64,000 nucleotides of DNA from Ideonella sp. (GCF_016702655.1 NZ_JADJDO010000001.1:496001-560000); one strand, 5' to 3'. Shown: positions 27,427 to 39,000, counted from the stretch's first letter. The notes: generated by a model from the sequence alone, not told the origin. Translations and numbers: made by a program.

Positions 27427-27855
27427 TCAGAGCAGGGCCAGCGTCGCCGCGTCACGGCGGCCGCCGAAGTACTTGTGCAGCACGCGGCCGAACAAGGCCC
27501 GTGCCTGCGCATCGGCCGACGCGCGCTCGAACAGCGTCATGCACGAGCAGAGTTTGAGCGTGTCGATGGCGCCGAAGATGGCTTGCGCGCTGCGGCCGTC
27601 GAGCCCCAGCAGCACGTCGCAGCAGGTCTGCAGGCGCGCGCCGAGCAGCGGGTGCGCAAGGTAGGCGCGCGCCTCGGCGAGCGAGGCGATGCCGTAGTGC
27701 TGCGCGGTCGCACTGCGGCCGAGCGCGCGCAGTTGCGGGAAGACGAACCACATCCAGTGGCTGGTCTTGGCGCCAGCGGCAAGCTCGGCGAGCACGCCGG
27801 CCAGCACGGGCTCTTGCGCGTCGACGAAGCGCTGCAGGTCGAAGGCGTCGTCCAT
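27427..27855 (-). CDS. DUF1810 family protein
   Basis: 142 residues with the whole family pattern: FDLQRFVDAQEPVLAGVLAE, TSHWMWFVFPQLRALGRSA, YGIASLAEARAYLAHPLLGA and LKLCSCMTLFERASAD. DUF1810 proteins are small, soluble and calpastatin-like by old naming; their molecular role is unknown. The stop of the SIR2 gene lies only a few bases upstream on the same strand, so the two are probably co-transcribed. Confidence 0.85.
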   Translation of the reverse strand: MDDAFDLQRFVDAQEPVLAGVLAELAAGAKTSHWMWFVFPQLRALGRSATAQHYGIASLAEARAYLAHPLLGARLQTCCDVLLGLDGRSAQAIFGAIDTLKLCSCMTLFERASADAQARALFGRVLHKYFGGRRDAATLALL

Positions 27856-27861
27856 CGCCGG

Positions 27862-28611
27862 TCAGGCCGCGCACAGGCGCGGCAGCAGCTCGCCGATCGG
27901 GCCGCCGAGCACCGCATCGGCGATGTCGTCGAACGCGGTCGGCTGGTCGTTGACGATGACGATGCGTGCCCCCGCCTCCTTGGCCAGCGGCACGGCGCCG
28001 GCGACCGGATAGACCTGCAGCGTCGTGCCGACGGCGAGCAGCAGGTCGGCCTCGGCCGCGGCGGCGAGCGCGCGCTCGATGACCTCCGGCACGAGCGCCT
28101 GGCCGAACGAGATCGTGTCGCTCTTGAGGATGCCGCCGCAATCGGAGCAGGCCGGGTCTGGCTCGCCGGCGCGCACGCGGGCAAGGGCTTCTTCCATCGG
28201 CGTGCGCCGGCCACAGGACCAGCACATCACGCGCCGCATCGTGCCGTGGACCTCGATGATCCGGTCCGCCGAGTTGCCGGCGATGCGATGCAGTTCGTCG
28301 ACGTTTTGCGTCACGAGCGCGTGCAGCTTGCCGCGGCGCTCGAGCGCGACGAGCGCGAGATGGCCTGCATTGGGCTGCGCCGACCACGCGGGAGATTCGA
28401 GGCGCGCCTGCCAGGCCGCCCGGCGCACCTGCGGGTCGGCCAGGTAGTTCTGCAGCGTCGACTGCGCCTCGGCCGCGGGGTTGCGTGTCCACACGCCGCG
28501 CGGACCGCGAAAGTCGGGGATGCCCGACTCGGTCGAGATCCCCGCGCCGGTGAGCACGACGATGCGCTGCGCTGCGGCGACCCATTCGCAGGCGGCGGCG
28601 ATGTCGCTCAT
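27862..28611 (-). CDS. SIR2 family NAD-dependent protein deacylase
   Basis: 249 residues from ATG 28611, five bases after the RlmN-like stop. NAD site GAGISTESGIPDFRGP, catalytic His in VHGTMRRVMCW, TQNVDELHRIAG, and a zinc knot CWSCG plus CSDCGG. AVGTTLQVYPVAG and IVIVNDQPT complete the Rossmann fold. Sirtuins remove acyl groups from lysines with NAD and release nicotinamide. The window does not show which acyl type is preferred. It is the middle gene of RlmN-like/SIR2/DUF1810. Confidence 0.88.
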   Translation of the reverse strand: MSDIAAACEWVAAAQRIVVLTGAGISTESGIPDFRGPRGVWTRNPAAEAQSTLQNYLADPQVRRAAWQARLESPAWSAQPNAGHLALVALERRGKLHALVTQNVDELHRIAGNSADRIIEVHGTMRRVMCWSCGRRTPMEEALARVRAGEPDPACSDCGGILKSDTISFGQALVPEVIERALAAAAEADLLLAVGTTLQVYPVAGAVPLAKEAGARIVIVNDQPTAFDDIADAVLGGPIGELLPRLCAA

Positions 28612-28616
28612 CGTCG

Positions 28617-29627
28617 TCACGCCACCTGCGCGTCGTGGCGCGCACGCAGCTGGCCGCAGCCGGCGTCGACCTCCTGCCCGGCCGAGCGCCGCAGGCGCGT
28701 CAGGATGCCGCGCCGGTTCAAGGCGCGCGCCATCGCCACCGCGCGCTCCCACGACGGACGCCGCCACGGCAGCCCGGCAACGGCGTTGTACGGGATCAGG
28801 TTCATCATCGCCCGCTTGCCGGACAGCAGCGCGACGATGCCCTCGACCTCGTCGTCACCGTCGTTGACGCCGTCGAGCAGCGTCCACTGGATCTGGATCG
28901 GGTGCCCGATCGCGCGCGCGTAGGCATCGCCGAGCGCGACGAGTTCGTCCGGCGCAATGCACGGCGCACGCGGCAGCAGTTGCGCGCGCAACTCGGCGCG
29001 CGTCGAGTGCAACGACAGCGACAGCGCCGGCTTGACGCGGCCCAGCGGCAGGCGCTCGAACACGCGCCGGTCGCCGACGGTCGAGAAGACGATCTGCTTG
29101 TGGCCGATGGCGCCGGCCGTTCCGAGCAGATCGATCGCCTCGAGCACGCTGTCGAGGTTGTGCGCCGGCTCGCCCATGCCCATCAGGACGAGCTTGCGCA
29201 CCGGCCGCAGCGTGCGCGCCAGCGCCACCTGGGCCACGATCTCGGCGCTGCCGAGTTGGCGCGACAGGCCCGCGCGCCCCGTCATGCAGAACACGCAGCC
29301 GACGGCGCAGCCGAGCTGGGTCGAGATGCACAATCCGCCGGCCGGCAGCAGCACGCTCTCGACGCACTGTCCGTCGCCGAGTTCGACCAGCAGCCGCACC
29401 GAGCCATCGGCCGCAGGGTGCTGCGAGCGCAAGCGCGCCAAGGCGGCGAGGTCAGCGATGAGCGCGGGTAGCGCGGCGCGCAGCGTGCGCGGCAGGAACG
29501 AGTCCGTCGGCCGGCGGCCGCTGTCCTGCGGCAACCCCTGCACCCACAGACGCAACACGCGCTGCGCGTGGCCAGGGCCGGCGCCCGCAGCGTGCAGGCG
29601 CTCGCGAATCTGCTCGATGCCGGTCAG
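28617..29627 (-). CDS. RlmN-like radical SAM RNA methyltransferase
   Basis: The radical SAM cluster motif Cx3Cx2C is CAVGCVFCMTG. Next come VLMGMGEPAHNLDSVLEAID, FSTVGDRRVFERLPLG, LSLSLHSTRAELRAQLLPRA and the catalytic Cys in EVDAGCGQLRA near the C terminus. The enzyme resembles RlmN (C2 methylation of A2503 in 23S rRNA and A37 in tRNA) but lacks most of the N-terminal accessory domain, so it is probably a shorter paralog. The only ATG in frame (29696) lies inside tRNA-Cys. I place the start at CTG 29627, but no strong site supports it. Confidence 0.75.
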   Translation of the reverse strand: MTGIEQIRERLHAAGAGPGHAQRVLRLWVQGLPQDSGRRPTDSFLPRTLRAALPALIADLAALARLRSQHPAADGSVRLLVELGDGQCVESVLLPAGGLCISTQLGCAVGCVFCMTGRAGLSRQLGSAEIVAQVALARTLRPVRKLVLMGMGEPAHNLDSVLEAIDLLGTAGAIGHKQIVFSTVGDRRVFERLPLGRVKPALSLSLHSTRAELRAQLLPRAPCIAPDELVALGDAYARAIGHPIQIQWTLLDGVNDGDDEVEGIVALLSGKRAMMNLIPYNAVAGLPWRRPSWERAVAMARALNRRGILTRLRRSAGQEVDAGCGQLRARHDAQVA

Positions 29628-29642
29628 CGCGGGGATGATTGG

Positions 29643-29716
29643 TGGAGGCGCGACCCGGAGTCGAACCGGGCTGAACGGATTTGCAATCCGGTGCATAACC
29701 GCTTTGCTATCGCGCC
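29643..29716 (-). tRNA. tRNA-Cys (GCA)
   Basis: On the minus strand the acceptor stem GGCGCGA pairs with TCGCGCC. The anticodon stem-loop CCGGATTGCAAATCCGG presents GCA, and the T arm is GCCCGGTTCGACTCCGGGT. The discriminator T is followed by an encoded CCA at 29643-29645. It lies downstream of tRNA-Gly and lon on the same strand. Confidence 0.95.
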
Positions 29717-29788
29717 GTCGAGGGCCGGATTGTCACATGCCGGCCATGCACGAAAAAGGGAAGCCGCGGCTTCCCTTGTCGTCGAATC

Positions 29789-29864
29789 TGGAGCGGGAGA
29801 CGAGTCTCGAACTCGCGACCTCAACCTTGGCAAGGTTGCGCTCTACCAACTGAGCTACTCCCGC
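29789..29864 (-). tRNA. tRNA-Gly (GCC)
   Basis: On the minus strand the acceptor GCGGGAG pairs with CTCCCGC. The D arm AGCTCAGTTGGTAGAGC, anticodon arm AACCTTGCCAAGGTT (anticodon GCC) and T arm GCGAGTTCGAGACTCGT all fold. CCA is encoded at the 3' end. Confidence 0.95.
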
Positions 29865-29963
29865 AGTGCCTCGCAGCCGACGCAACCGGCCTGGGCAGGC
29901 TGCGTCGAGCTCGGCATTATACATGCCCCGCCGCGCGCCCCGGCAGTGCTGCCAGGGCGTGAT

Positions 29964-32399
29964 TCAGTGCGTGAGCACCTCCGCAGCAGCCGTGCCGCCG
30001 GCGGCAACCGCCGGGTCGGCCTTGGCAGGCTCCACCTTGGGCAGCGTGTCGTCGTCGGGCAGCGGCTGCGGCTTCGCCTCGAGCGCGAGTTCGAGTACCT
30101 GGTCGATCCACTTCACCGGCACGATGTCGAGACGGTTCTTGACGTTCTCGGGGATTTCCTGCAGGTCCTTCGCGTTCTCTTCCGGGATCAGCACGGTCTT
30201 GATGCCGCCGCGGTGTGCCGCGAGCAACTTCTCCTTCAAGCCGCCGATCGCGGTGACCTCGCCGCGGAGCGTGATTTCGCCCGTCATCGCCACGTCGGCC
30301 TTCACGGCAATGCCGGTCAGCGCCGACACGAAGGCGAGCGTCATCGCGGCGCCGGCGCTCGGCCCGTCCTTGGGCGTCGCACCGTCGGGAACGTGGATGT
30401 GCACGTCGCGCTTCTCGAACAGCTCGTCCTTGATCCCGAGGCGCCGCGCGCGGCTGCGCACCACGGTGCGTGCGGCCTCGACCGACTCCTTCATCACGTC
30501 GCCGAGCGAGCCCGTGCGGATGATGTTGCCCTTGCCTGGCATCACTGCAGCCTCGATCGTAAGCAGATCGCCGCCCACCTCGGTCCACGCGAGGCCCACC
30601 ACCTGGCCGACCTGGTTCTTCTTCTCGGCGCGCCCGTAGTCGAACTTGCGCACGCCGAGGAAGTCGTTCAGGTTGTCCTCGGTGACGACGACCTTCTCCG
30701 TATAGGTCTTGAGCTGCAGGCCCTTGACGACCTTGCGGCAGATCTTGCTGATCTCGCGCTCGAGCGAGCGCACGCCGGCCTCGCGCGTGTAGTAGCGGAT
30801 GATGCCGCGGATCGCGCCTTCGGTAACGTCGACCTCATCGTCCTTGACGCCGTTGTTCTTCTGCTGCTTCGGGAGCAGGTAGCGCTGGGCGATGTTGAGC
30901 TTCTCGTCCTCGGTGTAGCCGGCAAGCCGGATGACTTCCATCCGGTCGAGCAGCGCCGGCGGGATGTTCATCGAGTTCGACGTGGCGATGAACATCACGT
31001 CCGACAGGTCGAAGTCGACCTCGACGTAGTGGTCGCTGAAGGTGTGGTTCTGCTCCGGGTCGAGCACTTCGAGCAGCGCCGACGACGGGTCGCCGCGGAA
31101 GTCCATGCCGAGCTTGTCGATCTCGTCGAGCAGGAATAAGGGGTTCCTCGTCCCGACCTTGGTCAGGCTTTGCAGCACCTTGCCCGGCATGGAGCCGATG
31201 TAGGTGCGCCGATGGCCGCGGATCTCCGCCTCGTCGCGCATGCCGCCCAGGGCCATGCGAACGAACTTGCGCCCGGTGGCCCGCGCCACCGATTGACCCA
31301 GCGAGGTCTTGCCCACGCCCGGGGGGCCGACCAGGCACAGGATGGGCGCCTTGACCTTGTCGACGCGCTGCTGCACCGCGAGGTACTCGAGGATGCGGTC
31401 CTTGACCTTCTCGAGGCCGTAGTGGTCCTCGTCGAGCACGGTCGCGGCAAAGCCGAGGTCGTGCTTGATCTTGGTGCGCTTGCTCCAGGGCAGGTTGACG
31501 AGGACGTCGATGTAGTTGCGCACGACGGTGGCCTCGGCCGACATCGGCGACATCAGCCGCAGCTTCTTGAGCTCGCCATCGACCTTCTTGCGCGCTTCCT
31601 TGGTCATGCGCGCGGCAACGATCTTCTTCTCGAGCTCCTCGAGGTCGGCACCTTCCTCGCCGTCGCCGAGCTCCTTCTGGATCGCCTTGACCTGCTCGTT
31701 GAGGTAGTACTCGCGCTGGCTCTTCTCCATCTGGCGCTTGACGCGGCCGCGGATGCGCTTTTCCACCTGCAGGATGTCGACCTCGTGTTCCAGCAGCTCC
31801 AGCAGCTTCTCGAGCCGCTTGTCGACCGCGAACAGGTCGAGCACGACCTGCTTGTTCTCGAGCTTGAGCGGAAGGTGCGCGGCGATGGTATCGGCCAGAC
31901 GCCCGGCATCGTCGATGCCGGCGATCGAGGTCAGGATCTCGGGCGGGATCTTCTTGTTGAGCTTGACGTACTGGTCGAACTGCTGCGTCACGGCGCGGCG
32001 CAGCGCTTCGATCTCGGCCTTGGGGTCGGTCTCGGGCGGGATCGGCTTGACCTCGGCCACGAAGTGCTCGCCGTTGTCGCCGATGTGGATCGTGTTGGCG
32101 CGCTGCACGCCCTCGACGAGCACCTTCACGGTGCCGTCGGGGAGCTTCAACATCTGCAGGATGCTCGACACGCAGCCGACCTCGAACATGTCGTCGGGCT
32201 TGGGCTCGTCCTTGCCCGCGGCGCGCTGCGCGACGAGCATGATCTGGCGCCCGGCCTCCATCGCCGCCTCGAGGGCCTTGATCGATTTCGGGCGCCCTAC
32301 GAACAGCGGGATCACCATGTGCGGGAACACCACGACGTCGCGCAGTGGCAGCAGCGGCATGGTGATCGCCTCGGCGGGCAGGATGGGATGTCCGGACAT
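29964..32399 (-). CDS. lon: ATP-dependent protease Lon
   Basis: 811 residues, a complete Lon. The N-terminal substrate-binding domain starts LPLLPLRDVVVFPHMVIPLF. The AAA+ module has Walker A GPPGVGKTSLG, Walker B LFLLDEIDKLG and the sensor region IATSNSMNIPPALLDRMEV. The protease domain has the catalytic Ser in DGPSAGAAM and Lys in the following helix-strand (GGLKEKLLAAHRGGIKTVLI). It degrades misfolded and regulatory proteins in the cytoplasm. It follows clpX on the same strand with a sigma-32-like promoter in the gap, and two tRNA genes lie downstream. Confidence 0.97.
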   Translation of the reverse strand: MSGHPILPAEAITMPLLPLRDVVVFPHMVIPLFVGRPKSIKALEAAMEAGRQIMLVAQRAAGKDEPKPDDMFEVGCVSSILQMLKLPDGTVKVLVEGVQRANTIHIGDNGEHFVAEVKPIPPETDPKAEIEALRRAVTQQFDQYVKLNKKIPPEILTSIAGIDDAGRLADTIAAHLPLKLENKQVVLDLFAVDKRLEKLLELLEHEVDILQVEKRIRGRVKRQMEKSQREYYLNEQVKAIQKELGDGEEGADLEELEKKIVAARMTKEARKKVDGELKKLRLMSPMSAEATVVRNYIDVLVNLPWSKRTKIKHDLGFAATVLDEDHYGLEKVKDRILEYLAVQQRVDKVKAPILCLVGPPGVGKTSLGQSVARATGRKFVRMALGGMRDEAEIRGHRRTYIGSMPGKVLQSLTKVGTRNPLFLLDEIDKLGMDFRGDPSSALLEVLDPEQNHTFSDHYVEVDFDLSDVMFIATSNSMNIPPALLDRMEVIRLAGYTEDEKLNIAQRYLLPKQQKNNGVKDDEVDVTEGAIRGIIRYYTREAGVRSLEREISKICRKVVKGLQLKTYTEKVVVTEDNLNDFLGVRKFDYGRAEKKNQVGQVVGLAWTEVGGDLLTIEAAVMPGKGNIIRTGSLGDVMKESVEAARTVVRSRARRLGIKDELFEKRDVHIHVPDGATPKDGPSAGAAMTLAFVSALTGIAVKADVAMTGEITLRGEVTAIGGLKEKLLAAHRGGIKTVLIPEENAKDLQEIPENVKNRLDIVPVKWIDQVLELALEAKPQPLPDDDTLPKVEPAKADPAVAAGGTAAAEVLTH

Positions 32400-32423
32400 T
32401 GCTTAGCTCTCCTTGTCGGACCC

Positions 32424-32451
32424 ACTTGGGGACCAGCAACCGTTTTGCAAG
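32424..32451 (-). promoter_or_regulatory. Sigma-32 (heat-shock) promoter of lon
   Basis: On the minus strand CTTGCAA (32451-32445) and CCCCAAGT (32431-32424) are separated by 13 bases. This closely fits the RpoH consensus CTTGAAA-N13-15-CCCCATNT. The lon start codon lies about 22 bases further on, after an AAGGAG ribosome-binding site. Confidence 0.65.
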
Positions 32452-32508
32452 AAGCCAGCCAGCCACCTCGTGGCGCGGCGGGAGCCGGGCATTGATCTGG
32501 TCAGTTCG

Positions 32509-33774
<1,266 letters not shown>

Positions 33775-33886
33775 GGACGGGGCACCGGTCAGGGGATTCG
33801 AGGAATCATAGTGCAAACGCCGGCCCCGGCGGCGGCGCGAAAAGCACCCTCCCGGCCGCGCAGTCTTGCGACCCGGGCGCCGGGCT

Positions 33887-34495
33887 TCAGCCGCGCTTGG
33901 CGATGACCTGGTCGATCAGCCCGTAGGCCTTGGCTTCGTCGGCCGACATGAAGAAGTCGCGCTCCGAGTCGAGACGGATCTTCTCCAGCGACTGTCCGGT
34001 GCGCTCGGCGAGGATGGCGTTGAGGCTCTCGCGCAGCTTGAGGATCTCGCGCGCCTGGATCTCGATGTCGGTCGCCTGCCCTTGCGCGCCGCCCGAGGGT
34101 TGGTGGATCATGATGCGCGAGTTCGGCAACGCGAAGCGCTTGCCCTTGGCGCCGGCCGCCATCAGGAAGGCGCCCATGCTTGCCGCCATGCCGAGGCACA
34201 TGGTCGAGACATCGGGCTTGATGAACTGCATCGTGTCGAAGATCGACATGCCCGCGCTCACCGACCCGCCGGGCGAGTTGATGTAGAGCGAGATGTCCTT
34301 GTCGGGGTTCTCGCTCTCGAGGAACAGCAGTTGCGCGACGACCACGTTGGCCGTCTGGTCATTGACCGGGCCGACGAGGAAGACGATGCGCTCGCGCAGC
34401 AGCCGGCTGTAGATGTCGTAGGCGCGCTCACCGCGGCCCGAGGTCTCGATGACCATGGGCACGAGGCCCAGGTTTTTGGTGTCCAGCGCGCTCAT
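33887..34495 (-). CDS. clpP: ATP-dependent Clp protease proteolytic subunit ClpP
   Basis: 202 residues from MSALDTKNLGLVPMVIET. The catalytic triad is visible as Ser106 (GMAASMGAF), His131 (RIMIHQPSG) and Asp180 (DSERDFFMS). YINSPGGSVSAGMSIFDTMQ and the self-processing N terminus GRGERAYDIYSRLL are standard. Forty-four bases separate it from tig upstream and about 110 from clpX downstream. The tig-clpP-clpX-lon order is typical of proteobacteria. Confidence 0.96.
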   Translation of the reverse strand: MSALDTKNLGLVPMVIETSGRGERAYDIYSRLLRERIVFLVGPVNDQTANVVVAQLLFLESENPDKDISLYINSPGGSVSAGMSIFDTMQFIKPDVSTMCLGMAASMGAFLMAAGAKGKRFALPNSRIMIHQPSGGAQGQATDIEIQAREILKLRESLNAILAERTGQSLEKIRLDSERDFFMSADEAKAYGLIDQVIAKRG

Positions 34496-34539
34496 GACAG
34501 CCTTCGGGGGCCGCCTCGGGATGGCGGCCAAAGTTTCGC

Positions 34540-35847
34540 TCAGCTGGCCATCAGCTCGTCGAACGGCAGCGACTTGTCGCTGACCCGCGCCTTGCCGAGC
34601 ACGAAGTTGGTGACGTTGTTCTCGACCACGACCGCCTCGACCTCGGCCATGCGCTGGCGATCGCCCAGGTACCAGCGCACGACCTCGGACGGCTTCTCGT
34701 AGCTCTGTGCCATCTCCTCGATGTGCGCCTGGAGCTGGTCCGGCTTGGCCTGCAGGCCGTTGGCACGCACCAGTTCGGCGACCACGAGACCGAGGCGCAC
34801 GCGGCGCTCGGCCTGGTCCTTGAACACATCGGCCGGGATCGGCGCCTTGTCGGCATCTTTCACGCCGCGCTGCTTCAGGTCGGCGCGCGCCGCCTCGACC
34901 ATGCGCTCGGCCTCGCCGTTGACCAGCGCCGCCGGCACGTCGAGTTCGGCGATCTTGACGAGCGCGTCCATCGCCGCCGCCTTGTTGCGCGCCAGGACGC
35001 GGAACTTGACCTCGCGCTCGAGGTTGCGCTTGATGTCGGCGCGCAGCGCGTCGACCGTGCCGTCCTTGATGCCCAGGGCCTTGGCCAGCGCCTCGTCGAC
35101 GTCGGGCAGGTGCTGGGCTTCGATCTTCTTGAGCGTGACGAGGAAATCGGCTTCCTTGCCGGCCACGTCCTTGCCCTGGTAGTCGGCCGGAAACTGGAGC
35201 GGGAAGGTCTTGGACTCGCCCGCCTTCATGCCGCGCACCGCGTCCTCGAAGGCCGGCAGCATCTGCCCTTCGCCGATGATGAACTGGAAGCCCTCGGCCT
35301 TGCCGCCGTCGAAGGGCACGCCGTCGATCTTGCCCTCGAAGTCGATCGTCACCCGGTCGCCCTCGGTCGCGGCCTCGGCCTGCGCGCGCAGCGCGAAGCT
35401 GCGCCGCTGCTTGCGCAGAATCTCGAGCGTACGGTCGATCGCGGCCTCGGTGACCTCGGTCGATGCGCGCTCGATCTCGGCCGCGGCGAGATCGCCGATC
35501 CTGACCTCCGGGTAGACCTCGAAGGTGGCGTCGAAGGCCAGCACGCCTTCGCCCGCGCCCTCCTTCTCGGCGATGCGCGGCGCTCCGGCGACGCGCAGCT
35601 TGGCCTCGGTCGCGGCATCGGCGAAGGCCTGGCCGACCTTGTCGTTCATGACCTCGTAGTGGACCGAGTAGCCGTAGCGTTGCGAGACCACGCTCATCGG
35701 CACCTTGCCGGGCCTGAAACCCGCCGCCTTGACGGTGCGGGCGAGCTTGCGCAGGCGTGCCTGCACCTCGCGCTGGATGGTGTCGGCGGGCAGCGTGAGC
35801 GTGATGCGGCGCTCGAGCTTGTCAAGGGTTTCGACGGTGACGGGCAT
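34540..35847 (-). CDS. tig: Trigger factor
   Basis: 435 residues from MPVTVETLDKLERRITLTLP. The ribosome-binding segment GFRPGKVPMSVVSQRYG matches the conserved GFRxGKxP signature. The FKBP-like prolyl isomerase domain (GDRVTIDFEGKIDGVPFDGG, then FPADYQGKDVAGKEADF) occupies the middle, and the helical chaperone arms follow. It binds nascent chains at the ribosome exit. The reading frame extends upstream through tRNA-Leu, but the start chosen gives the family's normal length. Confidence 0.96.
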   Translation of the reverse strand: MPVTVETLDKLERRITLTLPADTIQREVQARLRKLARTVKAAGFRPGKVPMSVVSQRYGYSVHYEVMNDKVGQAFADAATEAKLRVAGAPRIAEKEGAGEGVLAFDATFEVYPEVRIGDLAAAEIERASTEVTEAAIDRTLEILRKQRRSFALRAQAEAATEGDRVTIDFEGKIDGVPFDGGKAEGFQFIIGEGQMLPAFEDAVRGMKAGESKTFPLQFPADYQGKDVAGKEADFLVTLKKIEAQHLPDVDEALAKALGIKDGTVDALRADIKRNLEREVKFRVLARNKAAAMDALVKIAELDVPAALVNGEAERMVEAARADLKQRGVKDADKAPIPADVFKDQAERRVRLGLVVAELVRANGLQAKPDQLQAHIEEMAQSYEKPSEVVRWYLGDRQRMAEVEAVVVENNVTNFVLGKARVSDKSLPFDELMAS

Positions 35848-35880
35848 GATGCTGAGGGACTCTTCCGTGTTCGTTGTTGC

Positions 35881-35967
35881 TGGTGCGCGGGGGGGGACTC
35901 GAACCCCCACACCATCGCTGGCGTCAGGACCTAAACCTGGTGCGTCTACCAATTTCGCCACCCGCGC
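35881..35967 (-). tRNA. tRNA-Leu (TAG)
   Basis: On the minus strand the acceptor GCGCGGG pairs with CCCGCGC. The anticodon arm CCAGGTTTAGGTCCTGA shows anticodon TAG. There is a class II variable arm (GCCAGCGATGGTGT) and a T arm GGGGGTTCGAGTCCCCC. CCA is encoded. Length 87 nt. It sits just upstream of tig, about 34 bases away. Confidence 0.95.
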
Positions 35968-36036
35968 GTGGATCAACAGGATGGCGGGGTCGCGTTGCGA
36001 CCCCTTTCCGGTCGGCGATCCGGTCAACCCGCGATT

Positions 36037-39000
36037 TTAGCGGCCTCGCGCGCCGGCCACGGTTTCGGGCCGCCGGACGCGAAACCACGCTGCATACATC
36101 GCCGGCAGCGCGAGCAGCGTGAGCACCGTCGCGACGATCAGCCCGCCCATGATGGCCACCGCCATCGGGCCCCAGAACTCGCTGCGCGAGAGCGGGATCA
36201 TCGCGAGCACGGCGGCAGCGGCGGTGAGCACGATGGGCCGGAAGCGCCGCACCGCCGACTCGACGATCGCGGTCCAGGCGGGCACGCCGCGCGCACGGTC
36301 CTGCTCGATCTGGTCGATCAGGATCACCGAGTTGCGCATGATCATGCCCATCAGCGCGATCACGCCCAGCAGCGCGACGAAGCCGAAGGGCCGGTCCAGC
36401 AGCAGCAGCGCCGCCGCCACGCCGGCGATGCCCAGCGGCCCGGTCAGGAAGACCAGCATCGCGCGGCTGAAGCTGTGCAACTGCAGCATCAGCAGCGTGA
36501 AGATGATGAACAGCATCGCCGGCACGCCGGCCGCGATCGAGCCCTGGCCCTTGCTGCTCTCCTCGACCGCGCCCGCGACCTCGATGCGGTAACCGGGCGG
36601 CATGCGCGCCGCGATCTGCTGCAGCGCCGGCCAGACCTGCGCCGTCACGGTCGGGCCTTGCAGGCCCTCGGCAACGTCGCCCTGGATCGTGACCGCATAG
36701 TCGCGGTTCTCGCGCCACAGGATGCCCGGCTCCCAGCCGAGTTCGACCTGCGCGACCTGTGCCATCGGCACGCTGCGCCCGCTCGCGGTGGGCAGGTAGG
36801 CATTGCCGAGGTCGGTGATCGCATCGCGTTCTTCGAGCGGCTGGCGCAGCACGATGTCGACGAGCTTGTCGCCCTCGCGGTACTGGCCGATGGTGCTGCC
36901 CGACAGGATGGTGCGCGACGCCTGCGCCGCAGTCTGGCTGGTCACGCCGAGCGCGCGCGCCTTGTCCTGGTCGATGCGCAGGCGCAGCACCTTGACCGCC
37001 TCGTTCCAGTTGTCGTTGACGCCGCGCAGGCTCGGGTTGGCACGCAGCACCTGCTTGGCCTGGTCGGCCCATTCGCGCACCGCTGCCGCGTCCGCGCCGA
37101 CGACGCGAAACTGCACCGGATACGGCACCGGCGGCCCGTTGGGGAGCAGCTTCACGCGCGCGCGCGCCTCCGGGAACTCCTCGGCCAGCAGCGCCGGCAA
37201 ACGCACCCGCAAAGCCTCGCGCTCGCGCAGGTCGCGCGGCATCACGATCGCCTGGCTGACGTTGGTCTGCGCGAAGATCTGGTCCAGCGGCAGGTAGAAG
37301 CGCGGCACGCCCGCGCCGATCCAGGTGCTCACGCTGGCCACGCCGGGCTCGCGCATCAGGCGCGCCTCGAAGCGGCGCGCGAGTTCGTCGCTGCTGCGGA
37401 TCGTCGAGCCCTCGGGCAGCCAGAGGTCGACGAGGATCTCGGGGCGGCTCGAATCGGGGAAGAACTGCTGCTGCACCTTGCCCATGCCGGCGATGCCTGC
37501 TGCAAAGATCGCGAGCGTGGCCGCGATCGTGATCCAGCGGTGCTGCACGCACCAGTTCACGGCGCGCCGGAAGCGCGAGTAGAACGGCGTGTCGAACAGC
37601 TCGTGCGGTCTCTCGGCGCCGCTCACCTTGGGCCGCGTGCGCAGCAGCCGGGCGCCGAGGTAGGGCACGAAGTAGACCGACACGACCCACGAGATCAGCA
37701 GCGCGGCCGAGGTCACGGCGAAGATCGCGAACGTGTATTCGCCGGTCATCGACCGGGCCATGCCGATGGGCAGGAAGCCGGCCGCGGTGATCAGCGTGCC
37801 GGTCAGCATCGGCATCGCCGTGACCTCGTAGGCGAAGGTCGCGGCGCGCATCCTGTCGTAGCCCTCCTCGAGCTTCCTGACCATCATCTCGACCGCGATG
37901 ATCGCGTCGTCGACGAGCAGGCCGAGCGCGATGATCAGCGAGCCGAGCGAGATCTTGTGCAGCCCGACGCCCCAGTAGTACATCGTGACGAAGGTGATCG
38001 CGAGCACGAGCGGGATCGTGATGCCCACCACCAGGCCGGGCCAGATGTCGATGCGCAGCGGCTTGAGATGCAGTCCGAGGCTCACGAAGCTGACCGCGAG
38101 CACGATCGCGACCGCCTCGGCGAGCACCTTGATGAATTCGCCGACCGAGCGCGCCACGGCCGCGGGCTGGTCCTGCATCGGCTCGAGCGTGATGCCCAGC
38201 GGCAGTTCGGCCTGGAGCTGCTGCGTCGTGCCGCGCAGCGCCTTGCCGAGGTCGATGATGTCGCCGCCCTTGGCCATCGCGATCCCGAGCGCGATCACTT
38301 CCTTGCCCTGGTGGCGCACCAGGACTGCGGGCGGGTCGGCATAGTCGCGCCGGATTTCGGCGATGTCGGCGAGGCGGATCGTGCTCGCCACGCCCGTGGG
38401 CGGGTTGACGCCGCGGATGGCAAAGCGCGCCAGTTCCTCCACCGAGTTGAACTGCCCGCCGATGCGGACCTGCAGGTTCTGGCTCCCGGCGTCGAGCACG
38501 CCCGCGCCCTCGACGGCGTTCTGCGCGCCGAGCTGGGCGACGACCTGCGCCATGTCCAGGCCGAGCTGGGCGAGACGCTTCTGCGAGATCTCGACGAACA
38601 GCTTCTCGGGCTGTACGCCGAACAGATCGACCTTGGCCACGTCGGGCACGCGCAGCAGGCGCTGGCGCACGCGCTCGGCCTGCACGCGCAGTTCCTCGCG
38701 GCTGAAGCCGTCCGCCGAGAGGGCGAGGATCGAACCGTAGACGTCGCCGAAGTCGTCGTTGAAGACCGGCCCGACCACGCCCGCGGGCAGCGTGTGGCGC
38801 ATGTCGGCGATGCGCTTGCGGGCCTGGTACCAGCTGTTGGGCACCTCCCTGGGCAGCGACGAGTCGCGCAATTGCAGGATGGTCAGCGACTCGCCCGGCT
38901 TGGTGTAGCTGCGGATCTTGTCGGCGTAGGGCACCTCCTGCAGCGTCTTCTCGATCTTGTCGGTCACCTGTTCGGCCACCTGCTGCGCGGTCGCGCCCGG

